Shown here piece after piece: positions 42,629 to 53,382 of a stretch of DNA of 64,000 nucleotides. This DNA is from Nematopogon swammerdamellus (lineage: Eukaryota > Arthropoda > Insecta > Lepidoptera > Adelidae). Under the pieces are notes generated by a model. The model did no database searches. It saw only the letters and a program-made list of their open reading frames with translations, and had not been told where the DNA came from. The position numbers and the translations under genes were made by a program. Every line of letters starts with the position of its first letter. Positions within the stretch are counted from its first letter, which is position 1. The stretch spans positions 6,811,971-6,875,970 of the forward strand of contig OX336338.1 of assembly GCA_946902875.1 (NCBI GenBank). The letters are read 5' to 3'.

Positions 42629-42824
42629 TAGTAAAAAAGTAATATAAATTTGTTAATCTGTATGATTTCACGTGATTAGATAAGGAATCCCTGTATTCAA
42701 TATAACCTGTGACTTATGAATTGTTTTCGAAAACCGGACAGAACAAATGCGACAAGTTCGAGTGCAGTCTTACTGTCATGAATGTTCAGTGAACAATAAA
42801 CAATATAATATGATTAATGCGAAC

Positions 42825-42925
42825 GCTACTCGGCCTTGGGCGTCGCTCTTAGTAGGTTACTGTTTTCGAGAAAGTACATCGTTAACCTGAACGCAGGTCG
42901 GCGTTATTAATTTCTTCGACAAAAT
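42825..42925 (+). mobile_element. HLE minisatellite fragment
   Basis: CTCGGCCTTGGGCGTCGCTC, TTTTCGAGAAAGTACATCG and CCTGAACGCAGGTCGG match degenerate units of the minisatellite HLE. Confidence 0.65.
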
Positions 42926-42930
42926 AAATA

Positions 42931-43770
42931 TTATTATGATATGAATCATACATTCTTAGCATAGTCCTAGCGTAACTTTAGATAACCACAGAAATTGAAA
43001 AAAGATATCTCTATATATGACTATTGACTATACCCCACCAACAGTTCTGTATTGGAATACTGATGTACCTAGCTATTGAAATCAAAATCCGTTTTCATTA
43101 CCCATTTTAAAATTTCTATTATCATACGAATTCCAAGGGAAACCGAACCTTGCGCGGAAATTCTCTAGCTGTACCGTAAAATACGAAATGCTGTTGTCAA
43201 AGCAAAAAAAAAGCTTAAATCATTGACCGCCTTTTCATCGAACTGATTGCAAACAGCTTTGCACTTAGCGCACCGAATTTATTACATTGGCGTCAATGGA
43301 ATGCGTTTTCTAAAACATTTTAGCACTCAGCGCTTGTACTTGGTTAAATATGTCCAGATAGGTACTCACTCGTATCTATTTAGATCTGCGTGAATTCTTG
43401 GCCTCTTAGAAATAGCATTGAATAACGTATAACGAAACATACTCAATTGTTTGTTTCATATATAAACATTTAAATAAAAGGGTTTAACCAATAAGATCGA
43501 GGGATTTCAGGAAAGGGCAGGTTTACAATTAATAAATCTCTCTAATTGTCCTAACTAATGAAGCGGAACATCTGTAACGACCGACCGACGCGCCGTCTCG
43601 TCGATTCTACGCTCGCTCACATCGATTATCTCTTATGTTTTCTGATACATCTAAGCATGGTTAAATGATATTTCTGCGCGGAGATGTAATTATTAATATT
43701 CAATTAAAGGATAGACAGAATGTACAAAGATAAGTCGCATCAAGTAATAACTAACAAAGACGATAAGACG
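42931..43770. other. No gene seen
   Basis: AT-rich; no feature recognised. Confidence 0.4.
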
Positions 43771-43774
43771 AAAA

Positions 43775-44020
43775 CGGGGGCGGCGGCGGCGGCGCGCGCG
43801 GCCGCAACGACGACGGCGACGGCGGCGGCGCGGCGGAGAGCGACTTGCTCTCTCTCTCTCTCTCTCTCTCTCAGAGCTTTGTTAATAAGAAATTACAAAG
43901 TAATCAGCGCAAGTTGCGCAAACACGAATTATGACGCAGCGTGATATTTCAAATTAAGAATCTTCATTTAGTCGCTGCCCCCGCGCCGCCGCTCCGCCGC
44001 CGCCGCGGAACTAACGAGAA
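43775..44020. other. GC-rich simple-sequence patches and (CT)n
   Basis: GGCGGCGGCGGCGCGCGCGG and similar (43777-43840), then a (CT)n run of about 12 units (43848-43873), then GCCGCCGCTCCGCCGCCGCC (43985-44010). The open frame here is a composition effect. Confidence 0.7.
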
Positions 44021-44187
44021 AGTCCGCAAGTTCTCAAATAACAAATGTTGACGAATGCAAAACAGCTTCAACCGTACTCTAGCTGCAGTACCTCATTCCT
44101 TTCCGGCTGTCGGTCGGTGTCGGATAAAGTAAGTATATTTTTCTAGTTCGCCCATTATGTTTTAAGTTACGACTAAGGTGTATAATC

Positions 44188-44260
44188 GATCAATCAATCA
44201 AGCAATTCTTTTATTCTCTTTAAGTAACTTCTTACCCTTAGGTTCGTCAAAATATTACAA
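44188..44260 (-). mobile_element. Possible LINE 3' tail with (ATCA)n
   Basis: ATCGATCAATCAATCAAGCA then TTCTTTTATTC on the plus strand resembles the inverted end of a LINE with a tetranucleotide tail. Confidence 0.35.
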
Positions 44261-44534
44261 TAAGGTAGGTAAATGTTAATAGTTCTGTGGTCCTATGTTA
44301 TGGTCAAAGAAAGAAATAATATGTCACAGTCAATCTAACTAAACTAGGTACATTCAGAAGATAATACAACTACGATCATCTAGTTTGCAATCACAATTAT
44401 TAGAATAACAATAAAAAAAACTTATTAAATTAATTGCCAGAATAAAAATTCAATAACAATAACAGTTGTAAAATAAAGTAATTCGTATATATAAGAATTG
44501 GATGTATTATCTGTAAATAGGAGGTTTTTGAGTA

Positions 44535-44568
44535 AATAAATAAATAAATAAATAAATAAATATCTGAG
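44535..44568. repeat. (AAAT)n microsatellite
   Basis: Seven uninterrupted units, abutting the HLE end. Confidence 0.95.
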
Positions 44569-44571
44569 TAC

Positions 44572-44815
44572 TAGCTTTTGTCCGCGGCTACGCTTCGCGT
44601 GACTTTTTACTTACAGCTCAGGCCGCCGATAACGTAGCGTTATAATTTATAGCCTAAAACTATCTTGAGAAATGAAAAAAGGTAACATTGAAAACCGTAC
44701 GCAAATCGATAAAGTGGTTCTCGAGTTAAAATAATATAAAATGTTGACATACGTTACACGAACGCCGCCGCCGCCGCCAGTCGCCCGTAGAAACTTCGTT
44801 TATTTATTAAAAATA
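44572..44815 (-). mobile_element. HLE copy
   Basis: ACTAGCTTTTGTCCGCGGCT then ACGCTTCGCGTGAC is the inverted 3' end. It contains CGCAAATCGATAAAGTGGTT shared with 23530. A CGCCGCCGCCGCCGCC run is inserted at 44764-44780. Confidence 0.75.
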
Positions 44816-44820
44816 GGATA

Positions 44821-45085
44821 GATAGATAGATAGATAGAAATACTTTATTGCTCCAACACATTTAACAGTAACAAACGATAAGTAATTTACATGAGGGGCA
44901 AAGGCGGACTTATCCCTTACAGGGATTTCTCCCAGTCAACCTTTGGATGTTTGAGAGTCGTATGTTGTGAGATATAAGTAGTTAGTAGCAAAAGACTTGA
45001 GTGTGGGAATGTAAAATATAATATATAGGAAATAACTATGATAAACTATAATATACTTACACTACATAATATAAGTACATACAAT
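44821..45085 (-). mobile_element. LINE 3' UTR copy with (GATA)n
   Basis: (GATA)n then GAAATACTTTATTGC, AAGTAATTTACATGAGGGGC and TTGAGAGTCGTATGTTGTGA: the inverse of the LINE UTR at 11200-11540. Confidence 0.85.
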
Positions 45086-46265
45086 ACAAGTACATGTATT
45101 GTATGGTAATTATCGGCGGAACGAAGATCCCCGATGTTTCTTTTGACTTGTGGCGTACGTACTAGTTTAAACTAGGATGCTTTATCTAAGCAGGAATATC
45201 CGTTATATAAACCTTTGGATATATTTTATTTTTTGGTGGTCAATTTGTCCACCGTTATTACACTATGAAGACGCGGGGGAAATAGTTTTGAAAGTTGGGC
45301 CTTTGAAAAAAAGACATCTAAATATTTGAACTCAACTTTTACTTTTCAAGATTATATGGTGGCGAAACAGACACGAAAGTTTAAAACGAGATACTTATAC
45401 CGATCTATATTTTGAATATAAGTGGAACCGCTCAAGTTTGTCGAGGACATAATATTTCGCAAAGTTTCGCCATATTTTCTTTCCCATTTTTTCGGCCACG
45501 GACGGGAAAATGTGAACAATAATGATACGGAAATACGGAAAATGCAACAAGGGATAAACTCGGCGTGTTTGCTCGGTTCAAGTTTACAAATACGAACAGA
45601 CGCGGAGGTGAGGCGAGGTGTGCGGATATGGGGCGGGGGCGGGGCGCGGGCGAGGGGACGCGGGGTCTTGTGCCGGTGAGAAATCCACTTGTTACTTAGC
45701 CCGGCGCGATGGGCCTCTCTTGCCTTCAGGAGCTCGTTTCCAAGTTTTGTACGCGTAAAAATAAAAAAAACAAATTCGACTAACGCCGACTAAAGTCACA
45801 GATGTCGAGGAAATAATAGCGAAACGCGCGAAATGGTGCTAGTAAAGGGTAGTGCGGCGGTGCTGCCGGCGCTCGAACTTGGCGGAGGCGTTACCGCACC
45901 CCCCGATTGATACCGGAGTCAAGTTCAAACTCTACTCTATTACCTATGCAGATTTTGTCAGATACCATAGCGTTTGTGCAATGTGATTCTTGCGGGGCGC
46001 GTCGTCTTAAGTATACTAAACATGGAATCGAACCACAGGCCGCTCAGGTGCTTATCTTATAAGCAGAACGGAGCGCGGCTCAGCTAGGCTTTTTATACGT
46101 TAATGGGCTCACTGTCTCGCAAAGAGGTACTATATGAAGTATTATGAGATTAGATTTGTAATTATGCCCGTATTTTCCCGGACACAGACACAGCACCTTC
46201 GCTTACAATTTTTTTTAAGATTCTTCTGAAAATTTTTATTTATTTATTTCAACATTTCTACATAA
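45086..46265. other. No gene; GC patches at 45600-45675 and 45850-45905
   Basis: GGGGCGGGGGCGGGGCGCGG and nearby sequence are GC-rich. A frame at 45422-45679 runs into it without recognisable motifs. Confidence 0.4.
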
Positions 46266-46267
46266 AC

Positions 46268-46352
46268 ATCAGCACGCTGAATCCCGAAAATTAGAGTAAG
46301 CAAGAACTCTAGTGAATTGCAGCACAACACCGACCATCGCGTTCAGAAAAAC
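46268..46352 (+). mobile_element. Rep-B fragment, fused to Rep-C
   Basis: CACGCTGAATCCCGAAAATT and CAGCACAACACCGACCATCG, ending abruptly at TTCAGAAAAACG. Confidence 0.8.
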
Positions 46353-46665
46353 GCGCGTCCTAGGGCTGTATCTTTTGAACAGTTTTGTAATAAGCAGTAT
46401 GTTGAAATTTTCACAGAATGTGTTATTTAATAAAGCGGATATGTGAACAAATAAAAGCAAAAAGGGAAAAAGTAAGGAAAGTCCCCATACAAGAAACTTG
46501 CTAAGAATAAATTAGTACATATTAACACTACTAAATAATAGATTGCGCCACAGGTAGTTTGAATCGCAGATAGACAAAAGCTAGACTGATATTTTTTAAC
46601 AGGTAGGTATGGTAGAGCGGATCTACGGAACCCTCAGTCGTGAGGCGCTTCGCCGATTTTTTATT
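46353..46665 (-). mobile_element. Rep-C, diverged, fused to Rep-B
   Basis: AGGGCTGTATCTTTTGAACA, AAATTTTCACAGAATGTG and CTACGGAACCCTCAGTCGTG, without the (GTCT)n end that should come first. Confidence 0.75.
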
Positions 46666-46791
46666 ACCAGTCGGGGTTTGTATTCCTTGATAGGCTTCTA
46701 AATAATACTTAGGTAGATTTTAGCTCAGCTCGCTGCTGTGTTGGGCTTAGGCTAAGCACTTTTAACTATAAATAAAATATAATATATAAAA

Positions 46792-46938
46792 TAGTTTGTG
46801 TTTTCCGTCCAGTTCATTGTAGCCGGCACGATCGAGGGGAGGCACTGACATGGCACCTACTTCACCCGGTGTTATGGGCTGACATCACGGATGTTGTAGG
46901 TGATGTAGCCAACCGTGTCAGTTTCCATAAAAAAAATA
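46792..46938 (+). mobile_element. SINE-A tail fragment
   Basis: Starts at ATAGTTTGTGTTTTCCGTCC and runs to CAGTTTCCATAAAAAAAA; GGCACGATCGAGGGGAGGCA links it to the 16864 subtype. Confidence 0.9.
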
Positions 46939-46939
46939 T

Positions 46940-47896
46940 ATATACAAGGAAAAAATAAAGTTATGCGTAAATATGTCTTTATTTACTGACCAAACAAAAA
47001 TTAGAATATTGAATGAAATAAAGTGACATACGCACCCAAAGTATAACAGTATCTTAAATTGCTCAGCAAAAAAGCAATCTAGAAATTGTTAATTACTTAC
47101 TATAGTAAATAGCAAGTAAGAGAGCAAACGTTACCGCGTAACACAAATTCCTGTGTAACACAAAGACTATAACTGTGAATGTAAGTCTACGTACTCTTAA
47201 CTAACTGAAATGCACCCTGTAAGTACATCCCGCTTTGAACCACGCCGGAAATGTTCTCCCCTTCAAGATATTAGTCTTCTCCTTTGTTAGATGCATCAAA
47301 TTTGAACTGAGTCCTCAACAAGCCAAATAAGTCGGTATCAGTTTCTAGCGGTAAATTGTTTAGTAATTCATTCACAGCATAGAATAGACGGCAATTTAAT
47401 GAGGATAAGCTACTTTTGACACAGCTTTGTAGAGACGCAAGTTAAAATATTTTTAATAGAATTCTGAATATTTTTAAGGTGGCATGAGGCTGCGTCTGAC
47501 TCGAATTTCAAGAAGTTTACCACCAATATTGCTCACCTGACAGATTCAGTTTTAATATATGTAAATACTTCATCTATCAGCGCAGATGGATAGCTTTTTG
47601 AAAACACGATTTGATTAACTTCTCTCGATAAAAAAAATCATGAACATGCCTCTGAATTTAGTTATAAAAACGTATTTAAGGCAACAACGTGAACAAATCA
47701 AGGCTTTGGAAAAAATATATTTTATTTGTTGAATATATATCTAAATACGTAGCTTTTTATTTTTTTGTTTCGATCCGTAGTTTTGGAATAAAAAAATAAA
47801 AACCTAATTTTTGATTGATTGTGTTGCATCCTACTCCAACCAACGAAAGCAGCGCCTTGAAAAAGGAGTACGAGGTTGACAGGGCCTTAAGAGAAG
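46940..47896. other. No gene seen
   Basis: AT-rich. No element recognised. Confidence 0.4.
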
Positions 47897-47899
47897 AAC

Positions 47900-48180
47900 T
47901 GTGTGGGGCCGGTACTTAAAAATATTAGCCCCACTGCATCTCTTCCCGTGCATGTCGTAAAAGGCGACTAAGAGATAAGGACAAGATGGCGTGCTAAAGG
48001 GTGACAGGATAATCACCTCTCACCTTGGCACGGTGTTCCACGGAGTCATGCAGCAGGTGGGTCTCGACGCCTTACTTGCGTGGTGGTCGGTGTTATGTGT
48101 AATTTACCAGAATGCTTGTAGCACAACACCGATTACTTTGCTTACACCGATTGTCGGGATACATCGTGTGGTGTGTGTAT
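47900..48180 (-). mobile_element. Rep-B with internal deletion
   Basis: GTGTGGGGCCGGTACTTAAA to GATTGTCGGGATACATCGTG; the AAGTACTTTGCGAAACG part is lost between TTACTTGC and GTGGTGGTCGG. Confidence 0.9.
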
Positions 48181-48714
48181 GTAATATTAATGTAAATTCT
48201 TCTTCCACTTGAGAAACGATTTAAAGTTAACAAGATTCGTTTATATTTAATATCACACGCACTATTTGGGACGCTTTAATTTATTTAAGCACTCATATTA
48301 TTAAAGGGCAAGCAAAACCGTCCACCGCCACTCGTTAGACATTATTTCTGAACAACTCGTAACGAGGGCAAAGTTTAAATTGATATTAAAAAGGAAAATA
48401 TTATAAGAACTTTGGGTACTGGAAAACCTGAAGCGAGTAACAAAAAGTTATACTGATACCAATTAATTATTTGACCATCATACATAACATAAGAAAAATT
48501 GAAATATATGACTGTGAGTGAAATTGCTTTACAAAAAAGTAAATAAAACATATTGTAGGTACCTACGTATCAAATAAAATACATATGACATGGCCAAATA
48601 ATTCAGAATATAAATAACAAATTGATTCACATTTCAGCCACAACAGAGCTGACAATCATTAATCAATAAATGTGAGGTTATCATTAATAATGATCACTCA
48701 AAGAAGTGCGAGTT
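48181..48714. other. No gene seen
   Basis: AT-rich stretch. Confidence 0.4.
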
Positions 48715-48905
48715 TTTCTCGCGTACGGAGAGTTCCTTAGATCCGCTATACCATACGTGTCAAAAAAACATATCCGGCTATATTTTGTCTTTCTACAATG
48801 AAAAACTTTCTAGTACTAAGGGTCTCTGAGCAAAGCCGCGGACAGGCAGACGGACGGACATGGCGAAACTATAAGGGTTCCTTGTTGACTACGGAACCCA
48901 AAAAA
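48715..48905 (+). mobile_element. Rep-E copy
   Basis: Ends GGACAGGCAGACGGACGGAC, then ATGGCGAAACTATAAGGG, TTCCTTGTTGACTACGGAAC and CCAAAAAAA. Confidence 0.65.
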
Positions 48906-49110
48906 ACCGTTTAAAAACCGGTCATTTGCGAGTGGAACTCGCGCACCGAGGGTTCCGTATCGCAATGTCATGGCCGCCGCCACTCACGCCATCTATGGCG
49001 TGTTTATGAAATGCTTAATATTAGTTAAAATTCATGATTAGTTAAAATGCTTTATACTCCTTTCGGTAGATGGAGCGCGCGGATATACTTTTCAGTTTCT
49101 TTTATGGTGG
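48906..49110 (+). mobile_element. Rep-C fragment
   Basis: CGGTCATTTGCGAGTGGAAC, CGCCACTCACGCCATCTATG and TTTCGGTAGATGGAGCGCGC. Confidence 0.85.
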
Positions 49111-49149
49111 ACAAATTGTGGCGAGGGGCCCCAAAAATGTGTGGCAACA

Positions 49150-49222
49150 CTGTGTATTGGAGAATTGGAGAGGCGTATGTCCAGCAGTGGACGCTTACAC
49201 GCTGACTGACTGACTGACTGAC
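49150..49222 (+). pseudogene. RTE-like LINE C-terminus with (CTGA)n tail
   Basis: TTGGAGAGGCGTATGTCCAG then CAGTGGACG encodes GEAYVQQWT, the same C-terminal motif as at 8389-8544, followed by (CTGA)n. Confidence 0.75.
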
Positions 49223-49654
49223 TTTAGTGTTAGCTCTGTTGTATTAATATTGTAGTTCGCTTGTGCTAAATATGCTTTTTATGCGGTCAATCCAGCTAAC
49301 AATTCAGGTGTATTTAGGTTTGATTCGACTTGTATCATTCATTAAACTCGACTGATTTAGCCGGCGACGACGACCGACGTCAATTCGTTCGTAGTCACGT
49401 GCCGGTCACATAATTGGGGAGGATTTGGCGACGTGCAAGCGGTTTATCTTCTGTAATTAATGCTTATTATACCCTTCAAGACAAGCTCGAGAACCACACA
49501 AGAATTTCAACCTTATTCGCAAGGACAACTCTTGTACTGACGTTCGAGTTTGTGATAATTATATATTTTAGAACAGAGAATCACATTAAGAATGCATTTT
49601 TTTTTTCATCTAAAAATATATAATACATAACGATGATGGGTTATAGGGATAAAA
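49223..49654. other. No gene seen
   Basis: No element recognised. Confidence 0.4.
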
Positions 49655-50145
49655 CCAGAGATTGAGAAAATGAATGGCTGGATGCGCGATGTAACATCTC
49701 AGGCGTGTGGCTGCCTTATGCCCAGAGTTCGCAATTCGATAAATATTTATTCAATAATATCTTTATGATACACTAAACAACAAAGTCGATACGGAAAAGC
49801 ATGTAATCGCTTGGCGGGGGCACTGCTGTGCCCCCAGATATGAAGAACAATAGCATACTGGAGTGGAGACCTGTTGTCTCTACCTGCCTACCCCATTGAA
49901 AACAGGCATGATCTTATGTATGTATTATGTGTACCAACAGTCAAAAAGTTATGGAAAAAATTTATAATTTATTAAAGTGACTTAATATTATTAATTTATG
50001 ATAATTTCTGAGAACTTTACTCAGCTTAGTGTTAATACTTCGACTCTCTTGAGAGGTTATCGGATTTAAACCACAGACGAGTGAATGAATGGTTAGATGC
50101 GCGATGAAGCATTTTACGTGTCGCTACCTTATGCCCAAAGTTGTA
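49655..50145 (+). repeat. Duplicate repeat pieces with Rep-L between
   Basis: GATGCGCGATGTAACAT...CTTATGCCCAGAGTT (49678-49735) and GATGCGCGATGAAGCAT...CTTATGCCCAAAGTT (50095-50140) are related copies. Between them a Rep-L end reads TCTACCTGCCTACCCCATTG at 49878-49900. Confidence 0.55.
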
Positions 50146-50360
50146 CATAATATTGTAGAGGATGCCGGCCGACATCATTCCCGCTCTTATTGGCTGTAAA
50201 TATCTATATGCGATCCCTGAGTGCCCACGGTGCACTGTGGGCGGATATAGGATCGCTATAAGTTGATTGGTAGGAATTTAGGCGACGACACATGCTCACA
50301 CAGAGGGCGTTTGAATCATCTAGTCTCTCTTCCTGAATTAACTCTGTACACAAAAATAAC

Positions 50361-50448
50361 CGCTGGGGTAGATGGGCGCTCGAATGGAGGCCACGTACGA
50401 GCAAACGTAGCGCGGGAAGACCCTCGGCTAAGTGGACAGACGACCTAA
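50361..50448 (+). pseudogene. RTE-like LINE fragment, left part
   Basis: Frame RWGRWALEWRPRTSKRSAG then RPSAKWTDDL, the segment just before the C-terminus in RTE-type LINEs. It is cut by a Rep-C element. Confidence 0.75.
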
Positions 50449-50712
50449 AAAAAAGGACCAAGTGCGAATCGGGCTCTCGCACCGAGTTTTATGTACCGCC
50501 GCGTAATTGGTCGGTTTTTATTACTTGATATTTTACTATTGATTTTTTTACTATAATCACACTAAGATTGACGCTTATATGTATAACAGTTTTTGCGATA
50601 GAGCGCAAAAACCTTGAAAAAAAATTGAGGTTTCTCGTATGGAGACCCCCTTAATTTTTTACAGGCCGTAGGCTTAGTGATAGGCTTCCGTACGGATACA
50701 GAAACCTAAAAA
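50449..50712 (+). mobile_element. Rep-C, diverged, inserted in the LINE
   Basis: GACCAAGTGCGAATCGGGCT to TTCCGTACGGATACAGAAAC. ACCTAAAAA occurs at both borders (50443-50451 and 50704-50712). Confidence 0.75.
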
Positions 50713-50792
50713 GGTGGCCAAGAGTGGATGGATGGAAAGAGCGGATGACCGCGTGCCTTGACAGAGGCGTATGTCCAGCAGACAATCTGTAA
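50713..50792 (+). pseudogene. RTE-like LINE fragment, right part
   Basis: GTGGCCAAGAGTGGATGGAT, AGAGCGGATGACCGCG and GGCGTATGTCCAGCAG continue the LINE (VAK-SGW, ER-DDR, GVCP in shifted frame). Confidence 0.7.
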
Positions 50793-51180
50793 ACATGCAA
50801 TTACGAAAAAGCTCCAGATCGAATGTGACTCTTTTCGCATTACGCCTCAGTTACAAATACGAGTGTGGGCATTGCACACTTAGCGGATGTTTAGGAAGTG
50901 CACATCAGTTATTTCCGCCCCTACAGGCCTCGCCAATTCGTGACAGCCTCCACCCCGCCCGCCCTCGTCTCGCTGGCTGTGTTTATCTGCCATCTAGCGG
51001 AGCCTTTTTAACATTTTCCGGATGAATGAGATCTAAATGAAGATTGAGCGCAGCAACTATCGGGAACACGAAAATGGAGGTGTTACATCCTTCTCTTTGC
51101 CTTACTCTCTTGCCTCCGAGAAGTCACAAATTCTCAAGTACAGACTCTCTTTATTTGCCCTGGCTGATTAATCTACCAGA
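50793..51180. other. No gene identified; GC-rich at 50920-51005
   Basis: CCTCCACCCCGCCCGCCCTC and a frame at 50771-51025 without recognisable motifs. Confidence 0.4.
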
Positions 51181-51965
51181 TTGTATTTGTATTAATGCCG
51201 CTATTTATCTCAGTAGTAACCGCGGAACTGAGTGAAATACGTGTACAAGAATTAAATGTACGCATGAGTAGAGCGGAGCGAGTGTTTCAGTCTTGTTGAG
51301 TAGTTTTGTCATCGTTGACTGCAAATAATTGCGAAAATTACAAGACAGATTAAGACCAAGACCAGAGACTGTAGGTATTTCTACTCCCACTTAGTCCTAG
51401 GAATAAAGTAATGTATTGAATACATTTATTGCACTCAAATAAAAATATGGGCAAAAAGTAACACGTACGTAATGCCTCTACACATTTTCTACCAGAATAC
51501 CCTTGGGTACGATAACTGCCAGGTGAGTGGCGGAGAGAAATATAAGTACCTACTTATGAAATAGGTACCTACAACGTTATTATCATGACATAGCTAGATC
51601 TAATGTGTAATATAAACTTTATATTAAAAGTAAAATTAATATTAATAGTTAGGAACAATACAAGCATAATATACCAGACGTATATATTATGTGACAGATT
51701 TCGTCAGAGGAATATGTCACATACCGTTCGTTCTGACACTAAGAGGGCTATACTCTATAACTTTATACAAAGGAATAACTAAGAGTAGAAAAATATAGAA
51801 TAGTAATTTTCGCAATTATTTGCAGTCAGTGGTGGATGAGAGAACTACTCAATAAGACTGTAACACTCGCCCCGCTCTACTCATGCACCCATTTAATCTC
51901 ATACTCTTATTTTACTCTCTTCCGCGGTTTCTACTAATACAAATAGCGGCATTAATACAATAATA
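51181..51965. mobile_element. Large fold-back element, arms about 160 bp
   Basis: Left arm 51181-51340 and right arm 51803-51965 are inverted copies sharing TTAATGCCGCTATTT, AACCGCGGAA, GCATGAGTAGAGCGG, GAGTGTT-CAGTCTT and ACTGCAAATAATTGCGAAAA. The 460-bp spacer is AT-rich with no frame. Confidence 0.85.
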
Positions 51966-52595
51966 AATTATTAAGTTTATATTGGTGCATTATTGAAGTT
52001 ATTTTGTATGATGATGTGAAATGTATTTTTATAGAAAGAGCGACATGTGGCGCCGAGCCATCCACATACTGTACAACTAATGGACACATTTTGGTCGTAT
52101 TCGGGGGTCGCGAATTCCATCCGCGCCTGACAGGTGCCAATTCACATTACAAGTCCCCCCCCCCCCCCCCCCCCTCCCTCTCCCTTCCTCCCTGACGGAC
52201 CCGAGACTGTACATTAAAATGACACTGCTGGTGAGCGATTCTTACGAGTCACAACACTTTTAAGCCTTCGCCGCTGGCTCGTCTTTGAAACCCAGTAGCG
52301 CATTGAAGGCCATTAGCAGAGGATCAGGGGCTGTGTCGGGAGCGTGCATATACCCGCTGCTCCCGGCGAACGAGACAAACAGACGCCGAGATTCCGCCAA
52401 CTTGCCCTGAACTTACAACTTGCTAATCTCGAAGCGACGCCGCCGCCGTACGTACGAGCAACATTCAGTTGTTGGGAGCGAATGGAATTATTCACGCGAA
52501 TAAGTCCGATATTGTTGTATAAAAGGGCGAGATGTTGGCAGCTTAAGAGTTTATCCCACCGACCAGGTCGGAGAGCAGAGAAGTTATATGTGAAA
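51966..52595. other. No gene; poly-C at 52157-52178
   Basis: A run of about 22 C precedes CTCCCTCTCCCTTCC. Open frames at 52313-52739 are unrecognised. Confidence 0.5.
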
Positions 52596-52599
52596 TATT

Positions 52600-52846
52600 A
52601 TATATTCCTTACATCTCACCCACAACATCCCGGCTGGCTGAAGGGTTACTGGTGTAGGAGTCGGTGCCGTACTATCGTCCGAATAAAAATTTCCCAGAGA
52701 CAACATACCATTGATATGCAGAAGAAAAAGTGTGGGTGACGACAACACAGATCCCTGTGTTGTACGTGACCCTGTGGTACGCCGACGTTCACTGGCGTCA
52801 CCTGGCGTGGCGTCTAATGAGCAACCGTCCACTACTTCGTTATATA
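52600..52846 (-). pseudogene. LINE reverse transcriptase, palm fragment
   Basis: The minus-strand frame reads VVDGCSLDATP, then QGSVLSSPTLFLLHINGML and GNFYSDDST, matching the conserved RT block before and including the catalytic Tyr-x-Asp-Asp box (here YSDD). Residues between GN and the box are missing and the sequence degenerates after it. A short dead fragment of a CR1/Jockey-like element. Confidence 0.8.
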
Positions 52847-52901
52847 AGTACTTAAAATGTACATATATACATACATCGTTACGTACATAATTGCGTATCT
52901 T

Positions 52902-52920
52902 ATATATATATATATATACA
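52902..52920. repeat. (TA)n microsatellite
   Basis: Nine TA units. Confidence 0.95.
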
Positions 52921-53382
52921 TATAATAAAATCGTAAAGGTAAGAAAGTCTGTACATTGAATGTATTCGGAAAAAAACTAACCAGGGTGGCTTAAAAAGAG
53001 ATACTGAACATGTTAGAACAGTTTTTAAAATTTTTGTTTGTTTGTTTGTCTGTACGCGCATCACGCAAAAACCACTGAACTGTATTTGACGAAACTTTGT
53101 ATAGTGCCAGTTTATATGCCCGAATGACATAATAAATAAAAAAATATAATTAAAATTAAAATTATTAAAAATATCATTGTGCATTTGAAATCACGTAGTC
53201 CAAAGTAAAGGTTTCTTGATTATTTGATTCATCTCGTGTGGATTCATCGAATGCAAAACAATTTTAAATGTCAAGTTGACAACGGAGAACTGTCATCTCG
53301 ACGTGAGCTGGCCGGTAACGAATTATTTTATAAATAAAAAATTTTTTTTGAAGTTATGTCGCTGTCGTTGGTGCAATTTTTA
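52921..53382. other. No gene; trace of a repeat at 53035-53130
   Basis: TGTTTGTCTGTACGCGCATC and CGCAAAAACCACTGAACTG resemble the start of HLE-type repeats. Otherwise AT-rich. Confidence 0.4.

Noticed and set aside
43720..43944. Alanine/threonine/serine-rich small protein
   Set aside because: Produced by (GGC)n, (ACG)n and (CT)n simple sequence.
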